DNA of 64,000 bases from Pseudomonas sp. MM223 (GTDB lineage: Bacteria > Pseudomonadota > Gammaproteobacteria > Pseudomonadales > Pseudomonadaceae), in contig OX352322.1 of NCBI GenBank assembly GCA_947090765.1, positions 2,211,001 through 2,275,000 on the forward strand, written 5' to 3'. How positions within the stretch are numbered: the stretch's first letter is position 1; the number at the start of each line of letters is the position of its first letter. Made by a program: the position numbers and the translations under genes. Shown here piece by piece: positions 47,421 through 56,113 of this stretch. The notes under the pieces are model-generated. The model worked only from the letters and a program-made list of their open reading frames with translations. It did no database searches and was not told the origin of the DNA.

Positions 47421-47629
47421 CCGACAGTGACGGTACACCTGCCACGCGTGCCGACTTTCATCGGCAGCACCAGGCGGATGCCGTAGCCGAGGCTGAACGT
47501 TTGCTGGGTAGGCGTGAGGAACTGCAAGGCGCCTGGTTGAACTGGGTAGCGGGTGAGCTGTACCGGCTCGGCCCGCCCCCTTATGCCGCCATGGTACGGC
47601 GGGAGCTACAGCGCCTCAGCCAAGGGTGA
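47417..47629 (+). CDS. Small conserved protein with PPPYAAMVR motif
   Basis: A 70-aa protein translationally coupled to the gene before it by an ATGA overlap. Its second half (LNWVAGELYRLGPPPYAAMVRREL) is a clear paralogue of the 87-aa gene at 8735. Function unknown. The conserved W-x2-WV-x2-EL-x-L-PP-x-YAAMVR-E-L pattern suggests a small helical binding module. Confidence 0.65.
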   Translation: MTDSDGTPATRADFHRQHQADAVAEAERLLGRREELQGAWLNWVAGELYRLGPPPYAAMVRRELQRLSQG

Positions 47630-47641
47630 GGCGGTGGCCCT

Positions 47642-48007
47642 TCAGTTGCCGCGGTCGCGGCCGCTGCTGACCTCTTCAGGCACAGGTTCTTTCGACATGC
47701 GCTTGCGAAACAGCGCCGCCCGGGCCAGCAGCAGCGTGGTCACCGGCACGGTGATCGACAGCAGGATGGGAATCAGCCAGGCGTGCAGTACGGGTGCCTC
47801 CTTGAGCCACGAGAAGTAGATGATCGACGCCAGCGCCACGCACCAAGCGCCAATGGTCGACGCCAGCGCTGGTGGGTGCATGCGCTGGAAGTAGTCCTTC
47901 AGGCGCACCAGCCCTATGGCGCCGACCAGCGCGAACAGGCTGCCGGTCAGCAGCAAAGCGGCGGTAACTACCTCCAGCCAGAAGGGCAATACCAGGGTTT
48001 CGGTCAT
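47642..48007 (-). CDS. Mrp/Pha cation/proton antiporter subunit G
   Basis: A 121-aa inner-membrane protein with three helices and the MnhG/PhaG motif FALVGAIGLVRLKDYFQRMHPPALASTIG. It is the last gene of a six-gene minus-strand operon for a multisubunit Na+/H+ or K+/H+ antiporter (group 2 Mrp type, with fused A and B). It overlaps subunit F by four bases. Confidence 0.9.
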   Translation of the reverse strand: MTETLVLPFWLEVVTAALLLTGSLFALVGAIGLVRLKDYFQRMHPPALASTIGAWCVALASIIYFSWLKEAPVLHAWLIPILLSITVPVTTLLLARAALFRKRMSKEPVPEEVSSGRDRGN

Positions 48008-48282
48008 TCGATCACCTCACCGCGCAGCAGGAACTTGGCCAGGGCAAACGAACCGACAAAGCCGAACAGCGCAATCAGCAGGGCACCTTCGAAGTAGGTG
48101 TCACTGGCATAACGGATCCCCAGCACCAGCATGGTCAGCATGGCCAGGATATACAGGTAGTCCAGCGCCAGCACCCGGTCCTGGGCGGACGGGCCACGGA
48201 ACAGCCGGATCAGCGCCAGGCCCATGGCCAGGGCGAAGATGAACAGGCTGGCGAGGACAGCATTGGCGAGCAGGCCTGTCAT
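48004..48282 (-). CDS. Mrp/Pha cation/proton antiporter subunit F
   Basis: A 92-aa membrane protein, three helices, with the MnhF signature LIRLFRGPSAQDRVLALDYLYILAMLTMLVLGIRY. Overlaps subunits E and G by four bases each. Confidence 0.9.
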   Translation of the reverse strand: MTGLLANAVLASLFIFALAMGLALIRLFRGPSAQDRVLALDYLYILAMLTMLVLGIRYASDTYFEGALLIALFGFVGSFALAKFLLRGEVIE

Positions 48283-48767
48283 TGGAAAATCTCCATCAGC
48301 GGGCGTTCGTAGGTGTCCTTGAAGTGCTGGATAAAAGCCGCCTCATCGTCCAGGTCGAACACATGCAGCAGCAATACGCTGCGGTCCAGCGCCAGCTCGG
48401 ACCAGACCGTGCCGGGCACTACCGTGGTGATCATCGACAGAGCAGCCAGGCCATGCGCGTCATGCAGGGCCAGCGGGATGTGCACGAACGCCGAGCGTGG
48501 TGGTTGCTTGCCGGCACGCAGCACGCCACGGGCAACCAGCAGGTTGGACATGATCACATCGATGCCTACCCGGCCGATCAGACGGGCGATGACCATTGGC
48601 CGACGCACGTGGGCATGCTGAGGGCGCAGCGGCGCCATCAGCAGGGGTGCCAACACGCCAAGTGCGGCGCCCAGCAACAGGTTGCCGGGGCTGACCGAGA
48701 GGTTCAGCAGCAGCCACAGGCCGAACAGCGAAACCGATAGCAGCGGGGCGGGGAACAGTCGGCTCAT
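48279..48767 (-). CDS. Mrp/Pha cation/proton antiporter subunit E
   Basis: A 162-aa membrane protein with N-terminal helices (LLSVSLFGLWLLLNLSVSPGNLLLGAALG) and the MnhE cytosolic part ending HVFDLDDEAAFIQHFKDTYERPLMEIFQ. It includes the family SMITTVVPGTVWSEL segment. Overlaps subunits D and F by four bases. Confidence 0.9.
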   Translation of the reverse strand: MSRLFPAPLLSVSLFGLWLLLNLSVSPGNLLLGAALGVLAPLLMAPLRPQHAHVRRPMVIARLIGRVGIDVIMSNLLVARGVLRAGKQPPRSAFVHIPLALHDAHGLAALSMITTVVPGTVWSELALDRSVLLLHVFDLDDEAAFIQHFKDTYERPLMEIFQ

Positions 48768-50443
48768 GGCTGCACCTGTACGTCGAGCGAGGTGGGGCCA
48801 GGAATCGGCCGGGCAGCCATCACGGCTTCAATGTAGGCATCGGGGGCCTGCAGGCTGGCGGCGGTGTCCTGGGTATAGCGCAGCAACGGCTCAGCCTTGA
48901 GGCTGAGGATGATGCACAGGCCGAGCAGGATGACGATGGGCAGGCACTCATAGCGGCGTAGCACCGGCGACGGGCGCTCCTCGGGCTTCCAGAAACGCTG
49001 GATGCCAACGCGGCCGAACGCGATCAGCGAGGCCATGCCAGACAGGATCAACAGTGTTACCAGGCCCCAGCCCGCCGCGCTCAGCGGCTGTTCGGCCGGT
49101 ACGCCCAGGCCTTGCGGGTTGAACAGTGCGCTGATCAGGTTGAGCTTGCCGACGAAGCCCGACAACGGCGGCATGCCGATGATCAGCAACGCGCAGGCGA
49201 TAAAGCTGAGGCCGAGGAAGGCCATGGTCCACGGAATGATCTGGCCGATCACCACCTTCTGTTCATCGTCGAGGTTTATGCCCTTGGGCGGATGCAGCGA
49301 CTCCAGCGGTGGCGGCATGGCGTCTTCTTCCTCGTCCAGCGGCGCTTCGTTGGCCGAACGCGAGCGTTCTACCAGTTCGGCGAGCAGGAACAGCGCGCAC
49401 AGCGCCAAGGTCGAGTTGACCAGGTAGAACAGCGCCGCGCCAGTGAGCGCCGACTGGGCAAAGCCGACGGCGCCAAGCAGGGTGCCGGCCGAGACCAGGA
49501 TGCTGAGCGCTGCCATGCGTTCGAGGCGTTGTGCGGCCAGGATCGACACTGCTGCCACCGCCAGGGTGACCAGGCCACCGTACACCAGCCATTCGCCACC
49601 AAAATGCGCCGAGGCACCGGCCTGCCCGGAGAACAGCAGCGTCCACAGGCGTAGCAACGCGTACAGGCCGACCTTGGTCATGATGGCGAACAGCGCAGCT
49701 ACCGGCGCGCTGGCCGAGGCGTAGGCCGGCACCAGCCAGAAGTTCAGTGGCCAGATGCCGGCTTTGACCAGGAAGGCCATTGCCAGGATCGCCGCACCGG
49801 CATGCAACAGGCCGCGGTCGGCCTCCGGTACCAGCGGAATCTTCAGCGCCAGGTCGGCCATGTTCAGGGTACCGGTTACCCCATAGAGCATTGCCGCGCC
49901 GATCAGGAACAGCGACGAGGCGAACAGGTTGATGGCGATGTAGTGCAGGCCGGCCCGCACCCGCGCACGCCCCGAACCATGTAGCAGCAAGCCATAGGAG
50001 GCTGCCAGCAGCACCTCGAAGAACACGAACAGGTTGAACAGGTCGGCGGTAAGGAAGGCGCCGTACAGGCCCATCAGCTGGATCTGGAACAGCGCATGAA
50101 AGCTGGCCCCGGCCCCGTCCCAGCGTGCACGGGCGAACAGCAGGGCGCTGAAGCCGATGACCCCGGTGAGGGTCAGCAGCAGTGCCGACAGGTGGTCCAC
50201 CACCAAAACGATACCGAATGGTGCCGGCCAGTTGCCCGGCAGGTAGACGCCGATCGATTCCGCCTGGCCCTGGGTGCGCACCCATAGCAACAGGCTGACC
50301 GCGATGGCCAGACCGGCGAAAGTCGACAGCAGGTTAAGCCGGGCCTTGATATGCCGGTGTTTCTCGCCCAACAGCAGCATCACCGCCGCCGTCACGAGTG
50401 GCAGCAGAATGGGCGCGACAATCAATTGGCTCATGCCATTCAT
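48764..50443 (-). CDS. Mrp/Pha cation/proton antiporter subunit D
   Basis: A 559-aa membrane protein homologous to Complex I NuoM/NuoN proton channels. About 14 helices; QIQLMGLYGAFLTADLFNLFVFFEVLLAASYGLLLHG carries the conserved glutamate in the helix, and FLVKAGIWPLNFWLVPAYASASAPVAALFA the conserved lysine. A charged insertion near residues 365-395 (ERSRSANEAPLDEEEDAMPPP) is cytosolic. With subunit A it forms the cation/proton path. Confidence 0.93.
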   Translation of the reverse strand: MNGMSQLIVAPILLPLVTAAVMLLLGEKHRHIKARLNLLSTFAGLAIAVSLLLWVRTQGQAESIGVYLPGNWPAPFGIVLVVDHLSALLLTLTGVIGFSALLFARARWDGAGASFHALFQIQLMGLYGAFLTADLFNLFVFFEVLLAASYGLLLHGSGRARVRAGLHYIAINLFASSLFLIGAAMLYGVTGTLNMADLALKIPLVPEADRGLLHAGAAILAMAFLVKAGIWPLNFWLVPAYASASAPVAALFAIMTKVGLYALLRLWTLLFSGQAGASAHFGGEWLVYGGLVTLAVAAVSILAAQRLERMAALSILVSAGTLLGAVGFAQSALTGAALFYLVNSTLALCALFLLAELVERSRSANEAPLDEEEDAMPPPLESLHPPKGINLDDEQKVVIGQIIPWTMAFLGLSFIACALLIIGMPPLSGFVGKLNLISALFNPQGLGVPAEQPLSAAGWGLVTLLILSGMASLIAFGRVGIQRFWKPEERPSPVLRRYECLPIVILLGLCIILSLKAEPLLRYTQDTAASLQAPDAYIEAVMAARPIPGPTSLDVQVQP

Positions 50444-50784
50444 TCGTCACGCTCCCGGCCATCCACGTGGTCGGTACCGGTCAGGCCGCGCGAGGCCAGC
50501 AACACCACCAGGAACAGCGCGGTCATGGCGAAGCTGATGACGATGGCGGTAAGCACCAAGGCCTGGGGCAGCGGGTCGGTGTAGTGCAGCAGGTCCTGGG
50601 TGACGCCGTCCTTGATGATCGGTTCCTTGCCGATGAACAGGCTGCCCATGCTGAAGATGAACAGGTTTACACCGTACGACAACAGGCAAAGGCCCATGAT
50701 CACCTGGTACGTCCGCGGGCGCAGGATCAGCCACACCCCCGAGGCGGCCAGCACGCCGATGGCGACTGCAATGACTTCTTCCAT
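50440..50784 (-). CDS. Mrp/Pha cation/proton antiporter subunit C
   Basis: A 114-aa NuoK-like membrane protein with three helices: VIAVAIGVLAASGVWLILRPRTYQVIMGLCLLSYGVNLFIF, then DPLPQALVLTAIVISFAMTALFLV. Overlaps subunit D by four bases and touches the A/B gene by one base. Confidence 0.92.
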   Translation of the reverse strand: MEEVIAVAIGVLAASGVWLILRPRTYQVIMGLCLLSYGVNLFIFSMGSLFIGKEPIIKDGVTQDLLHYTDPLPQALVLTAIVISFAMTALFLVVLLASRGLTGTDHVDGRERDE

Positions 50785-53699
50785 CAGGCGGCTCCTGCTT
50801 GGCTGGATTTCGATGAATTGCCCGGGCGATAAGCGCGCACCGACTGGTGCGCCAGGGCAGTGAGGATCAGCAGGGTCGAGCCGACCACCACGGTGTACAC
50901 GCCAACATCGAAGAACAGCGCGCTGGCCACGTGCACATCACCGAGCAACGGCAGGTGCAGGTGGGCGGTATGGGTGGTCAGGAACGGGTAGCCCAGCAGC
51001 ATGGCGCCAACCCCGGTCAGGGTGGCGCACAACAGCCCGGTGCCCATCCAGCGCAGTGGGCGCAGGCTCATCTGCGCCTCCACCCACTGGGTGCCAGCCA
51101 CCATGTACTGCAGGATGAACGCCACCGACATTACCAGGCCAGCGACGAAGCCGCCGCCAGGCTGGTTGTGGCCACGCATGAACAGGTACATCGACACCAG
51201 CAGGGCGATGGGCAGCAGCAGGCGCACCAGCACCGCGGGTACCATCATGAAGCCCAGGGCGGTGTCGGTGGCATGCCGCGGGTTGATCAGGTCGGTAACC
51301 ACATCAGGCGCCAGCTGGCGTTGTTGCGCCGGCAACTGCATGCTTTCTTTCGGTGGGCGGAAGCGCCGCAGCAGGGCGAACACGGTAAGCGCCACGGCCA
51401 CCAGCACGGTGATTTCACCGAGGGTGTCGAAGCCGCGGAAGTCGACCAGCATCACGTTGACCACGTTGGTACCGCCGCCTTGGGGCAGTGCCCGGCTCAG
51501 GTAGAACGAGGAAATGTCGTTGGGCGTCGGCCGGGTCAGCATGGCGTAAGACAGCAGTGCCATGCCGCCACCCACCAATACGGCCAGTAGCAGGTCGCGC
51601 AGGCGGCGCATGCGCGCGCGCTCCAGGCTGCCCGGCAGCGGTGATACGCCTTCGATACGCCGTGGCAGCCAGCGCAGGCCCAGCAGGATCAGCACCGTGG
51701 TGACCACTTCCACCACCAGCTGGGTCAGGGCCAGGTCGGGTGCAGAGAACCAGACAAAGGTGATGCAGGTCATCAGGCCGCAGACACTGACCATGATCAG
51801 TGCTGCCAGGCGATGGTACTTGGCCTGGTAGGCGGCGCCGATGGCGCAGGCGATGGCGATCAGCCACAGCGCGACGAATACGCCCGAACCCGGAATCTTG
51901 GGCCGGTCGCCCCAGCTGAGCCCGCTGTAGAGCATGGGCGTAAGGCCGGCGAGGAAGGCGGCGACCACCAGCATGAACAGCTGCGACTGCAGGCGACGGG
52001 TAGTGAGCAGGCGCTCTGTGTGCCGCGCCAGCAGCATCAGGTGAACCAGCCCGTGCTCGAACAGGCGCTTGCCGTTGAAGCGCTCGATCACCGGTGGGTA
52101 CGGGAAGCGGCCCAGGCGCAGCTGCTTGCGCAGCAGCAGGTACAGCACGATGCCGCCGGTCATGGCCACCAGGCTCATGATGAGGGGCGCGTTCCAGCCA
52201 TGCCAGATGGCCAGGCTGTACTCTGGCAGGGTACCGCCTACTACCGGGAGGGCTGCGGCAGCCAGCAGCGGGCCGACCGACTGGGCCGGGAAGATGCCCA
52301 CCACCAGGCAGGTGAGTACCAGCAGCTCGACCGGTGCACGCATCCAGCGTGGTGGCTCGTGTGGGGTGTGGGGCAGGTCCTGGGCGGTGGGGCCGAAGAA
52401 CACATCCACGGTAAAGCGCAGGGCGTAGGCCACGCTGAAGGTGCCGGCCAGGGTGGCGATCACCGGCAGCGTTGCTTCGACCCAGGCGGTAGAACTGATG
52501 AACACCGTTTCGGCGAAGAACATTTCCTTGGACAGGAAGCCGTTCATCAGCGGCACGCCGGCCATGGAGGCGCTGGCCACCATGGCCAGGGTGGCGGTGT
52601 ACGGCACCAGGCGGATCAGGCCGCTGAGGCGGCGGATGTCGCGGGTACCGCTTTCGTGGTCGATGATGCCCGCGGCCATGAACAGCGAGGCCTTGAAGGT
52701 GGCATGGTTGAGAATGTGGAACACGGCGGCGACCGCGGCCAGCGGGCTGTTCAGGCCCAGCAGCAGGGTAATCAGGCCCAGGTGGCTGATGGTCGAATAG
52801 GCCAGCAGGCCCTTGAGGTCGTTCTGGAACATGGCGGCGAAAGCGCCAAGCAGCAGGGTGAGGGCGCCGGCACCGCCAACGATCCAGAACCATTCTTCGC
52901 TGCCCGACAGCACCGGCCAGAATCGCGCCAGCAGGAACACCCCGGCTTTGACCATGGTGGCAGAGTGCAAATAGGCCGATACCGGGGTGGGCGCTGCCAT
53001 GGCATGGGGCAGCCAGAAATGGAAGGGGAACTGTGCGCTTTTGCTCAGGGCGCCGATGAGGATCAGGGGCAGCAGCACCGGGTACAGCGCATGCTGGCGG
53101 ATGGTGTCGCCGGCAGCCAGGACCTTGTCCAGGTCGTAGCTGCCGACCACATGGCCGAGCAGCAGGGCACCTACCAGCAGGCACAAGCCACCCGCGCCGG
53201 TCACCATGAGCGCCATGTAGGCGCCACGTCGGGCGTCTGCGCGGTGGTGCCAGTAGCCGATCAGCAGGAAGGAGAACAGGCTGGTGAGCTCCCAGAAGAA
53301 CACCAGCTGGATCAGGTTGCCGGAAATGACCAGGCCGAGCATGGCGCCCATGAAGGCCAGGAAGAAGGCGAAGAAGCGCGGGACAGGGTCTTGCGGCGAC
53401 ATGTAGTAGCGGGCATACAGCGACACCAGCGTACCGATGCCCAGCACCAGCAGCGAGAACAGCCAGGCAAAGCCGTCCATGCGCAGCACCAGGTTCAACC
53501 CAAGGCTGGGCAGCCAAAGGAACTCTTCGCGAATCACGCCCCCATCAGCAATTTGAGGGTACAGCAGTGCTACCTGGACGGTGCCGACCAGGGCCACGAG
53601 CCCGGCAAGAATGGACTCCGCGTTTCGTGCGTTGTGCGGCAGCACGGCTGCCAGGCAACTGCCCACGAACGGCAGAAGCAATAGCACTATCAATGACAT
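50784..53699 (-). CDS. Mrp/Pha cation/proton antiporter fused subunit A/B
   Basis: A 971-aa membrane protein in which MnhA (NuoL-like, residues 1 to about 780) and MnhB (residues about 810-971) are fused, as in the PhaAB group. NuoL-like motifs: FFWELTSLFSFLLIGYWHHR, LSKSAQFPFHFWLPHAMAAPTPVSAYLHSATMVKAGVFLLARFW and HATFKASLFMAAGIIDHESGTRD. The MnhB part begins RLLLPIALLVSMYLFMRGHNQPGGGFVAGLVMS. It heads the operon; the system should serve alkali tolerance or K+/Na+ homeostasis. The ion used cannot be read from sequence. Confidence 0.94.
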   Translation of the reverse strand: MSLIVLLLLPFVGSCLAAVLPHNARNAESILAGLVALVGTVQVALLYPQIADGGVIREEFLWLPSLGLNLVLRMDGFAWLFSLLVLGIGTLVSLYARYYMSPQDPVPRFFAFFLAFMGAMLGLVISGNLIQLVFFWELTSLFSFLLIGYWHHRADARRGAYMALMVTGAGGLCLLVGALLLGHVVGSYDLDKVLAAGDTIRQHALYPVLLPLILIGALSKSAQFPFHFWLPHAMAAPTPVSAYLHSATMVKAGVFLLARFWPVLSGSEEWFWIVGGAGALTLLLGAFAAMFQNDLKGLLAYSTISHLGLITLLLGLNSPLAAVAAVFHILNHATFKASLFMAAGIIDHESGTRDIRRLSGLIRLVPYTATLAMVASASMAGVPLMNGFLSKEMFFAETVFISSTAWVEATLPVIATLAGTFSVAYALRFTVDVFFGPTAQDLPHTPHEPPRWMRAPVELLVLTCLVVGIFPAQSVGPLLAAAALPVVGGTLPEYSLAIWHGWNAPLIMSLVAMTGGIVLYLLLRKQLRLGRFPYPPVIERFNGKRLFEHGLVHLMLLARHTERLLTTRRLQSQLFMLVVAAFLAGLTPMLYSGLSWGDRPKIPGSGVFVALWLIAIACAIGAAYQAKYHRLAALIMVSVCGLMTCITFVWFSAPDLALTQLVVEVVTTVLILLGLRWLPRRIEGVSPLPGSLERARMRRLRDLLLAVLVGGGMALLSYAMLTRPTPNDISSFYLSRALPQGGGTNVVNVMLVDFRGFDTLGEITVLVAVALTVFALLRRFRPPKESMQLPAQQRQLAPDVVTDLINPRHATDTALGFMMVPAVLVRLLLPIALLVSMYLFMRGHNQPGGGFVAGLVMSVAFILQYMVAGTQWVEAQMSLRPLRWMGTGLLCATLTGVGAMLLGYPFLTTHTAHLHLPLLGDVHVASALFFDVGVYTVVVGSTLLILTALAHQSVRAYRPGNSSKSSQAGAA

Positions 53700-53848
53700 A
53701 GGGGCCTATTCTGGAGAAGTTTGCAAAGATCATACGTGTCGGTGGGGTGATCACCAACACGCAAGCTGTCGCAGAATCCTACAAACAGGCTGTGACAAGC
53801 TGTTTTTTTATAACAGTTTTTTACAAAGCATAGTCGCTGTTGTCATCT
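53700..53848. other. 149-base region between the antiporter operon and the DMT exporter
   Basis: AT-richer than its surroundings. It includes a stem AACAGGCTGTGACAAGCTGTT followed by a T-run near 53800-53818 and TTTTTTATAACAG around 53809. It probably holds the antiporter promoter (minus strand) and the exporter terminator. No gene is seen. Confidence 0.4.
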
Positions 53849-54799
53849 TTACAGCCCGGTCTGGCGCTCGCCTTCACCCTGGGCTTCAAGTGTTTCGACG
53901 GTTTCGCGGGGGCGTCGTACCTTGAGTTCGCTGACTATCACGGCGATCACGATCAGCAGGCCGCCGAGCAGCGCCACGCCCGGCAAGCGCTCGCCGGCGA
54001 TGCGCCCGACGATCCCGGCCCACACCGGTTCACCGGCATAGATGAGGGTGGCACGGGTAGGCGAGACCGACTTCTGCGCCCAGTTCATGGCCACCTGGAT
54101 CACCGCGCTCATGGCGCCCAGGCCTACTGCGCTGGCCAGCAGCAGCCAGGAGAAGTCGGGGATACGCTCCTGGGTCGGCACGATCATCAGGAATGCCAGC
54201 AGCGAAGCGGTCGCCAGTTGCACCACGGTGACCCGGCGCACATCGACCTGGCCGGCGTACCGGCTGATCAGGATGATTTCGGCGGCGATGGCGACGGCGC
54301 TGACCAGGGTTACCACCTCGCCCTCACTGAAGTGCAGGCTGCCGCCTTCCGGCCCGGCCAGCAGCATAAGGCCGACGAATGCCAGGCAAATGCCGATGCT
54401 GGGCATCAGGCCAGGCCGACGGCCCAGCACCAGCCACTGCAACAGCGGCACGAACGGCACGTACAACGCAGTGATGAACGCCGACTGGCTGCTGCTGATG
54501 GATTGCAGGCCCATGGTTTGCAAGCCGTAGCCGAGCATGATCGACACGCCGATGAGCATGCCGGCCTTGAGCTCGGTGAAGGTCAGCCCGGGCAACGCCC
54601 GTGCCGAAACCACGCCAACGAACAGTGCTGCGGCGGCGAAGCGCAGGCCGACGAAAAACATCGGGCCGCTGACGGTCATCACGTTATGCACCAACAGGAA
54701 GGTACCGCCCCACAACATGGTGATGAACACCAGTACCAGTTCAGCCTTGCTCAGGCGGAAGGTAACGGCAGAGGTCGGTTTGTTGCGGGCCTGGCTCAT
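53849..54799 (-). CDS. DMT/EamA-family exporter
   Basis: A 316-aa inner-membrane protein with ten helices in two EamA halves: VFITMLWGGTFLLVHNVMTVSGPMFFVGLRF and VGLGAMSAVIQVAMNWAQKSVSPTRATLIYAGEPVWAGIVG. Substrate unknown; family members export amino acids and metabolites. The ATG at 54799 begins the protein; the in-phase frame upstream overlaps the promoter region. It is divergent from the cupin regulator, with a repeated operator between them. Confidence 0.87.
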   Translation of the reverse strand: MSQARNKPTSAVTFRLSKAELVLVFITMLWGGTFLLVHNVMTVSGPMFFVGLRFAAAALFVGVVSARALPGLTFTELKAGMLIGVSIMLGYGLQTMGLQSISSSQSAFITALYVPFVPLLQWLVLGRRPGLMPSIGICLAFVGLMLLAGPEGGSLHFSEGEVVTLVSAVAIAAEIILISRYAGQVDVRRVTVVQLATASLLAFLMIVPTQERIPDFSWLLLASAVGLGAMSAVIQVAMNWAQKSVSPTRATLIYAGEPVWAGIVGRIAGERLPGVALLGGLLIVIAVIVSELKVRRPRETVETLEAQGEGERQTGL

Positions 54800-54849
54800 G
54801 GTCTTGCGCACTCGGAGGGGGCGGCGCACAATCGCCGCAAAGTGGGCAG

Positions 54850-54862
54850 TATACTGCGCAAT
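54850..54862 (+). promoter_or_regulatory. Putative operator copy 1 (TATACTGCGCAAT)
   Basis: Direct repeat of the TATASTGCRCAA motif in the DMT-exporter/regulator divergent region. It overlaps a TATACT that could be the regulator's -10. Confidence 0.55.
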
Positions 54863-54870
54863 CTTGACCA

Positions 54871-55446
54871 GTGAGCAATATAGTGCACAAAGATACTTCG
54901 CATCGGGCATCGGTGCTGCAACATGTCAGCCTCAACGTACGCAGCTTGCGCAACGCTGCCGGGCTGAGCCAGACAGTGTTGGCCGAGCGCTCGGGGGTCA
55001 GCCGGCGCATGCTGGTGGCGATCGAGGCGGGTGAAAAGAATGTCAGCCTGACCACCCTCGACCTGATCGCCGAAGCCTTGGGGGTGGCGTTCAGCACCCT
55101 GATCCAGGCACCTGACCAGCGCGACCCCGGCCGCATTGAGGAACTGGCTTGGGCCGGCGAATACCCGCAGAGCAAGGCCGTGCTGCTGGGTAGTAGTGCG
55201 GCACGGCGTGAGGTGGAGCTCTGGGAGTGGACCCTGGCACCGGGCGAGTTTTACTCCAGCGAAGCTGATGCCGAAGGCTGGAGCGAGCAGATCTATGTGG
55301 CCGAAGGGCAACTGACGCTGGTCATCGAAGGGGTTGAGCATCGGCTGCTGGTTGGGCAGTTCCATGTGTTCCCGAGCAATTGCCGGTATGCGTACCGCAA
55401 CGATGGGGTGGTGGCAGTGCGCTTTGTACGTAATGTGGTGATTTGA
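54871..55446 (+). CDS. XRE-family regulator with C-terminal cupin
   Basis: A 191-aa regulator. Helix-turn-helix at residues 18-75 (VRSLRNAAGLSQTVLAERSGVSRRMLVAIEAGEKNVSLTTLD) and a small-ligand cupin at 105-190 (EWTLAPGEFYSSEADAEGWSEQIYVAEGQLTLVIEG). Such proteins often sense amino acids or polyamines and control exporters or catabolic genes. The GTG at 54871 lies in the second operator copy, which would give tight autoregulation. It is divergent from a DMT exporter and likely controls it and rhtA, whose upstream region carries the same motif. Confidence 0.85.
   Translation: MSNIVHKDTSHRASVLQHVSLNVRSLRNAAGLSQTVLAERSGVSRRMLVAIEAGEKNVSLTTLDLIAEALGVAFSTLIQAPDQRDPGRIEELAWAGEYPQSKAVLLGSSAARREVELWEWTLAPGEFYSSEADAEGWSEQIYVAEGQLTLVIEGVEHRLLVGQFHVFPSNCRYAYRNDGVVAVRFVRNVVI
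54879..54891 (+). promoter_or_regulatory. Putative operator copy 2 (TATAGTGCACAAA)
   Basis: Second copy, 29 bases after the first, overlapping the start codons of the cupin regulator. Confidence 0.55.
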
Positions 55447-55448
55447 CA

Positions 55449-55465
55449 GGGGCGCACAGCGCCCC
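55449..55465. terminator. Hairpin between the regulator and the isochorismatase gene
   Basis: GGGGCG / CGCCCC with a five-base loop in a 36-base convergent gap; no T-tract. Confidence 0.5.
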
Positions 55466-55482
55466 CAAAGCGCTCAAGCCGA

Positions 55483-56031
55483 TCAGCCTTTCAGTAAATC
55501 ATCGGTCCTCACCACCGACGCATAGGCAAATGCCAACGCCGCCATTGCCGAATCATGCACCTGCGCCGCCGGCACCTGTTTGCCGTCGAACTCCAGTGGC
55601 AGGGTCGCGCAAGCATCATGCGCCACGGTCACCGTGTAGCCCAGGTCGGCTGCAGCGCGGGTCGCGGCGTCAATGCACATGTGGCTCATGCTGCCAACGA
55701 TGGTCAGGGCTTCGACGCCATGCCGGTCCAGCGTGTGCTCAAGATCAGTGCCGAGGAAGGCGTTGACCTTGTGCTTGAGCACCACCGGCTCACCTGGCAC
55801 TGGCTCGACCTTGGCGTGGATGGCCGCACCCTGCGAGCCAGGGGCGAAAAATGGCGCATCGGCGCTGTCGAATTCGTGCCGCACATGTACCACCAGGTCG
55901 CCGCGCTGGCGTGCCGCCGCCAGCAGCCGGGCGGCGTTGTCGGCCGCCTGGTCGGCACCATCAAGGGTCCACTTGCCGCCCGGGAAGTAGTCGTTCTGGA
56001 TGTCGATGATGATCAGCGCCTGCTTGCTCAT
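55483..56031 (-). CDS. Isochorismatase-family cysteine hydrolase
   Basis: A 182-aa amidohydrolase-like protein with the family Asp (ALIIIDIQNDYFPGGKW), Lys (VVLKHKVNAFLGTDL) and nucleophilic Cys (GSMSHMCIDAATRAAADLG). Substrates vary widely (nicotinamide, isochorismate, biuret), so none is assigned. It is divergent from a GlxA-type regulator that may control it. Confidence 0.88.
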   Translation of the reverse strand: MSKQALIIIDIQNDYFPGGKWTLDGADQAADNAARLLAAARQRGDLVVHVRHEFDSADAPFFAPGSQGAAIHAKVEPVPGEPVVLKHKVNAFLGTDLEHTLDRHGVEALTIVGSMSHMCIDAATRAAADLGYTVTVAHDACATLPLEFDGKQVPAAQVHDSAMAALAFAYASVVRTDDLLKG

Positions 56032-56113
56032 GCTGCCTCCTGTGGCAGTAGTCGTAGGGAGACGTTAGTTATAGGCTGTGTACACAAACTTGAGGATTGG
56101 CACGAACGACACT

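Noticed and set aside
51813..53684. 623-aa Gln/His-rich open frame on the plus strand
   Set aside because: Antisense to the fused antiporter subunit A/B; its composition follows from the complement of membrane-protein codons.
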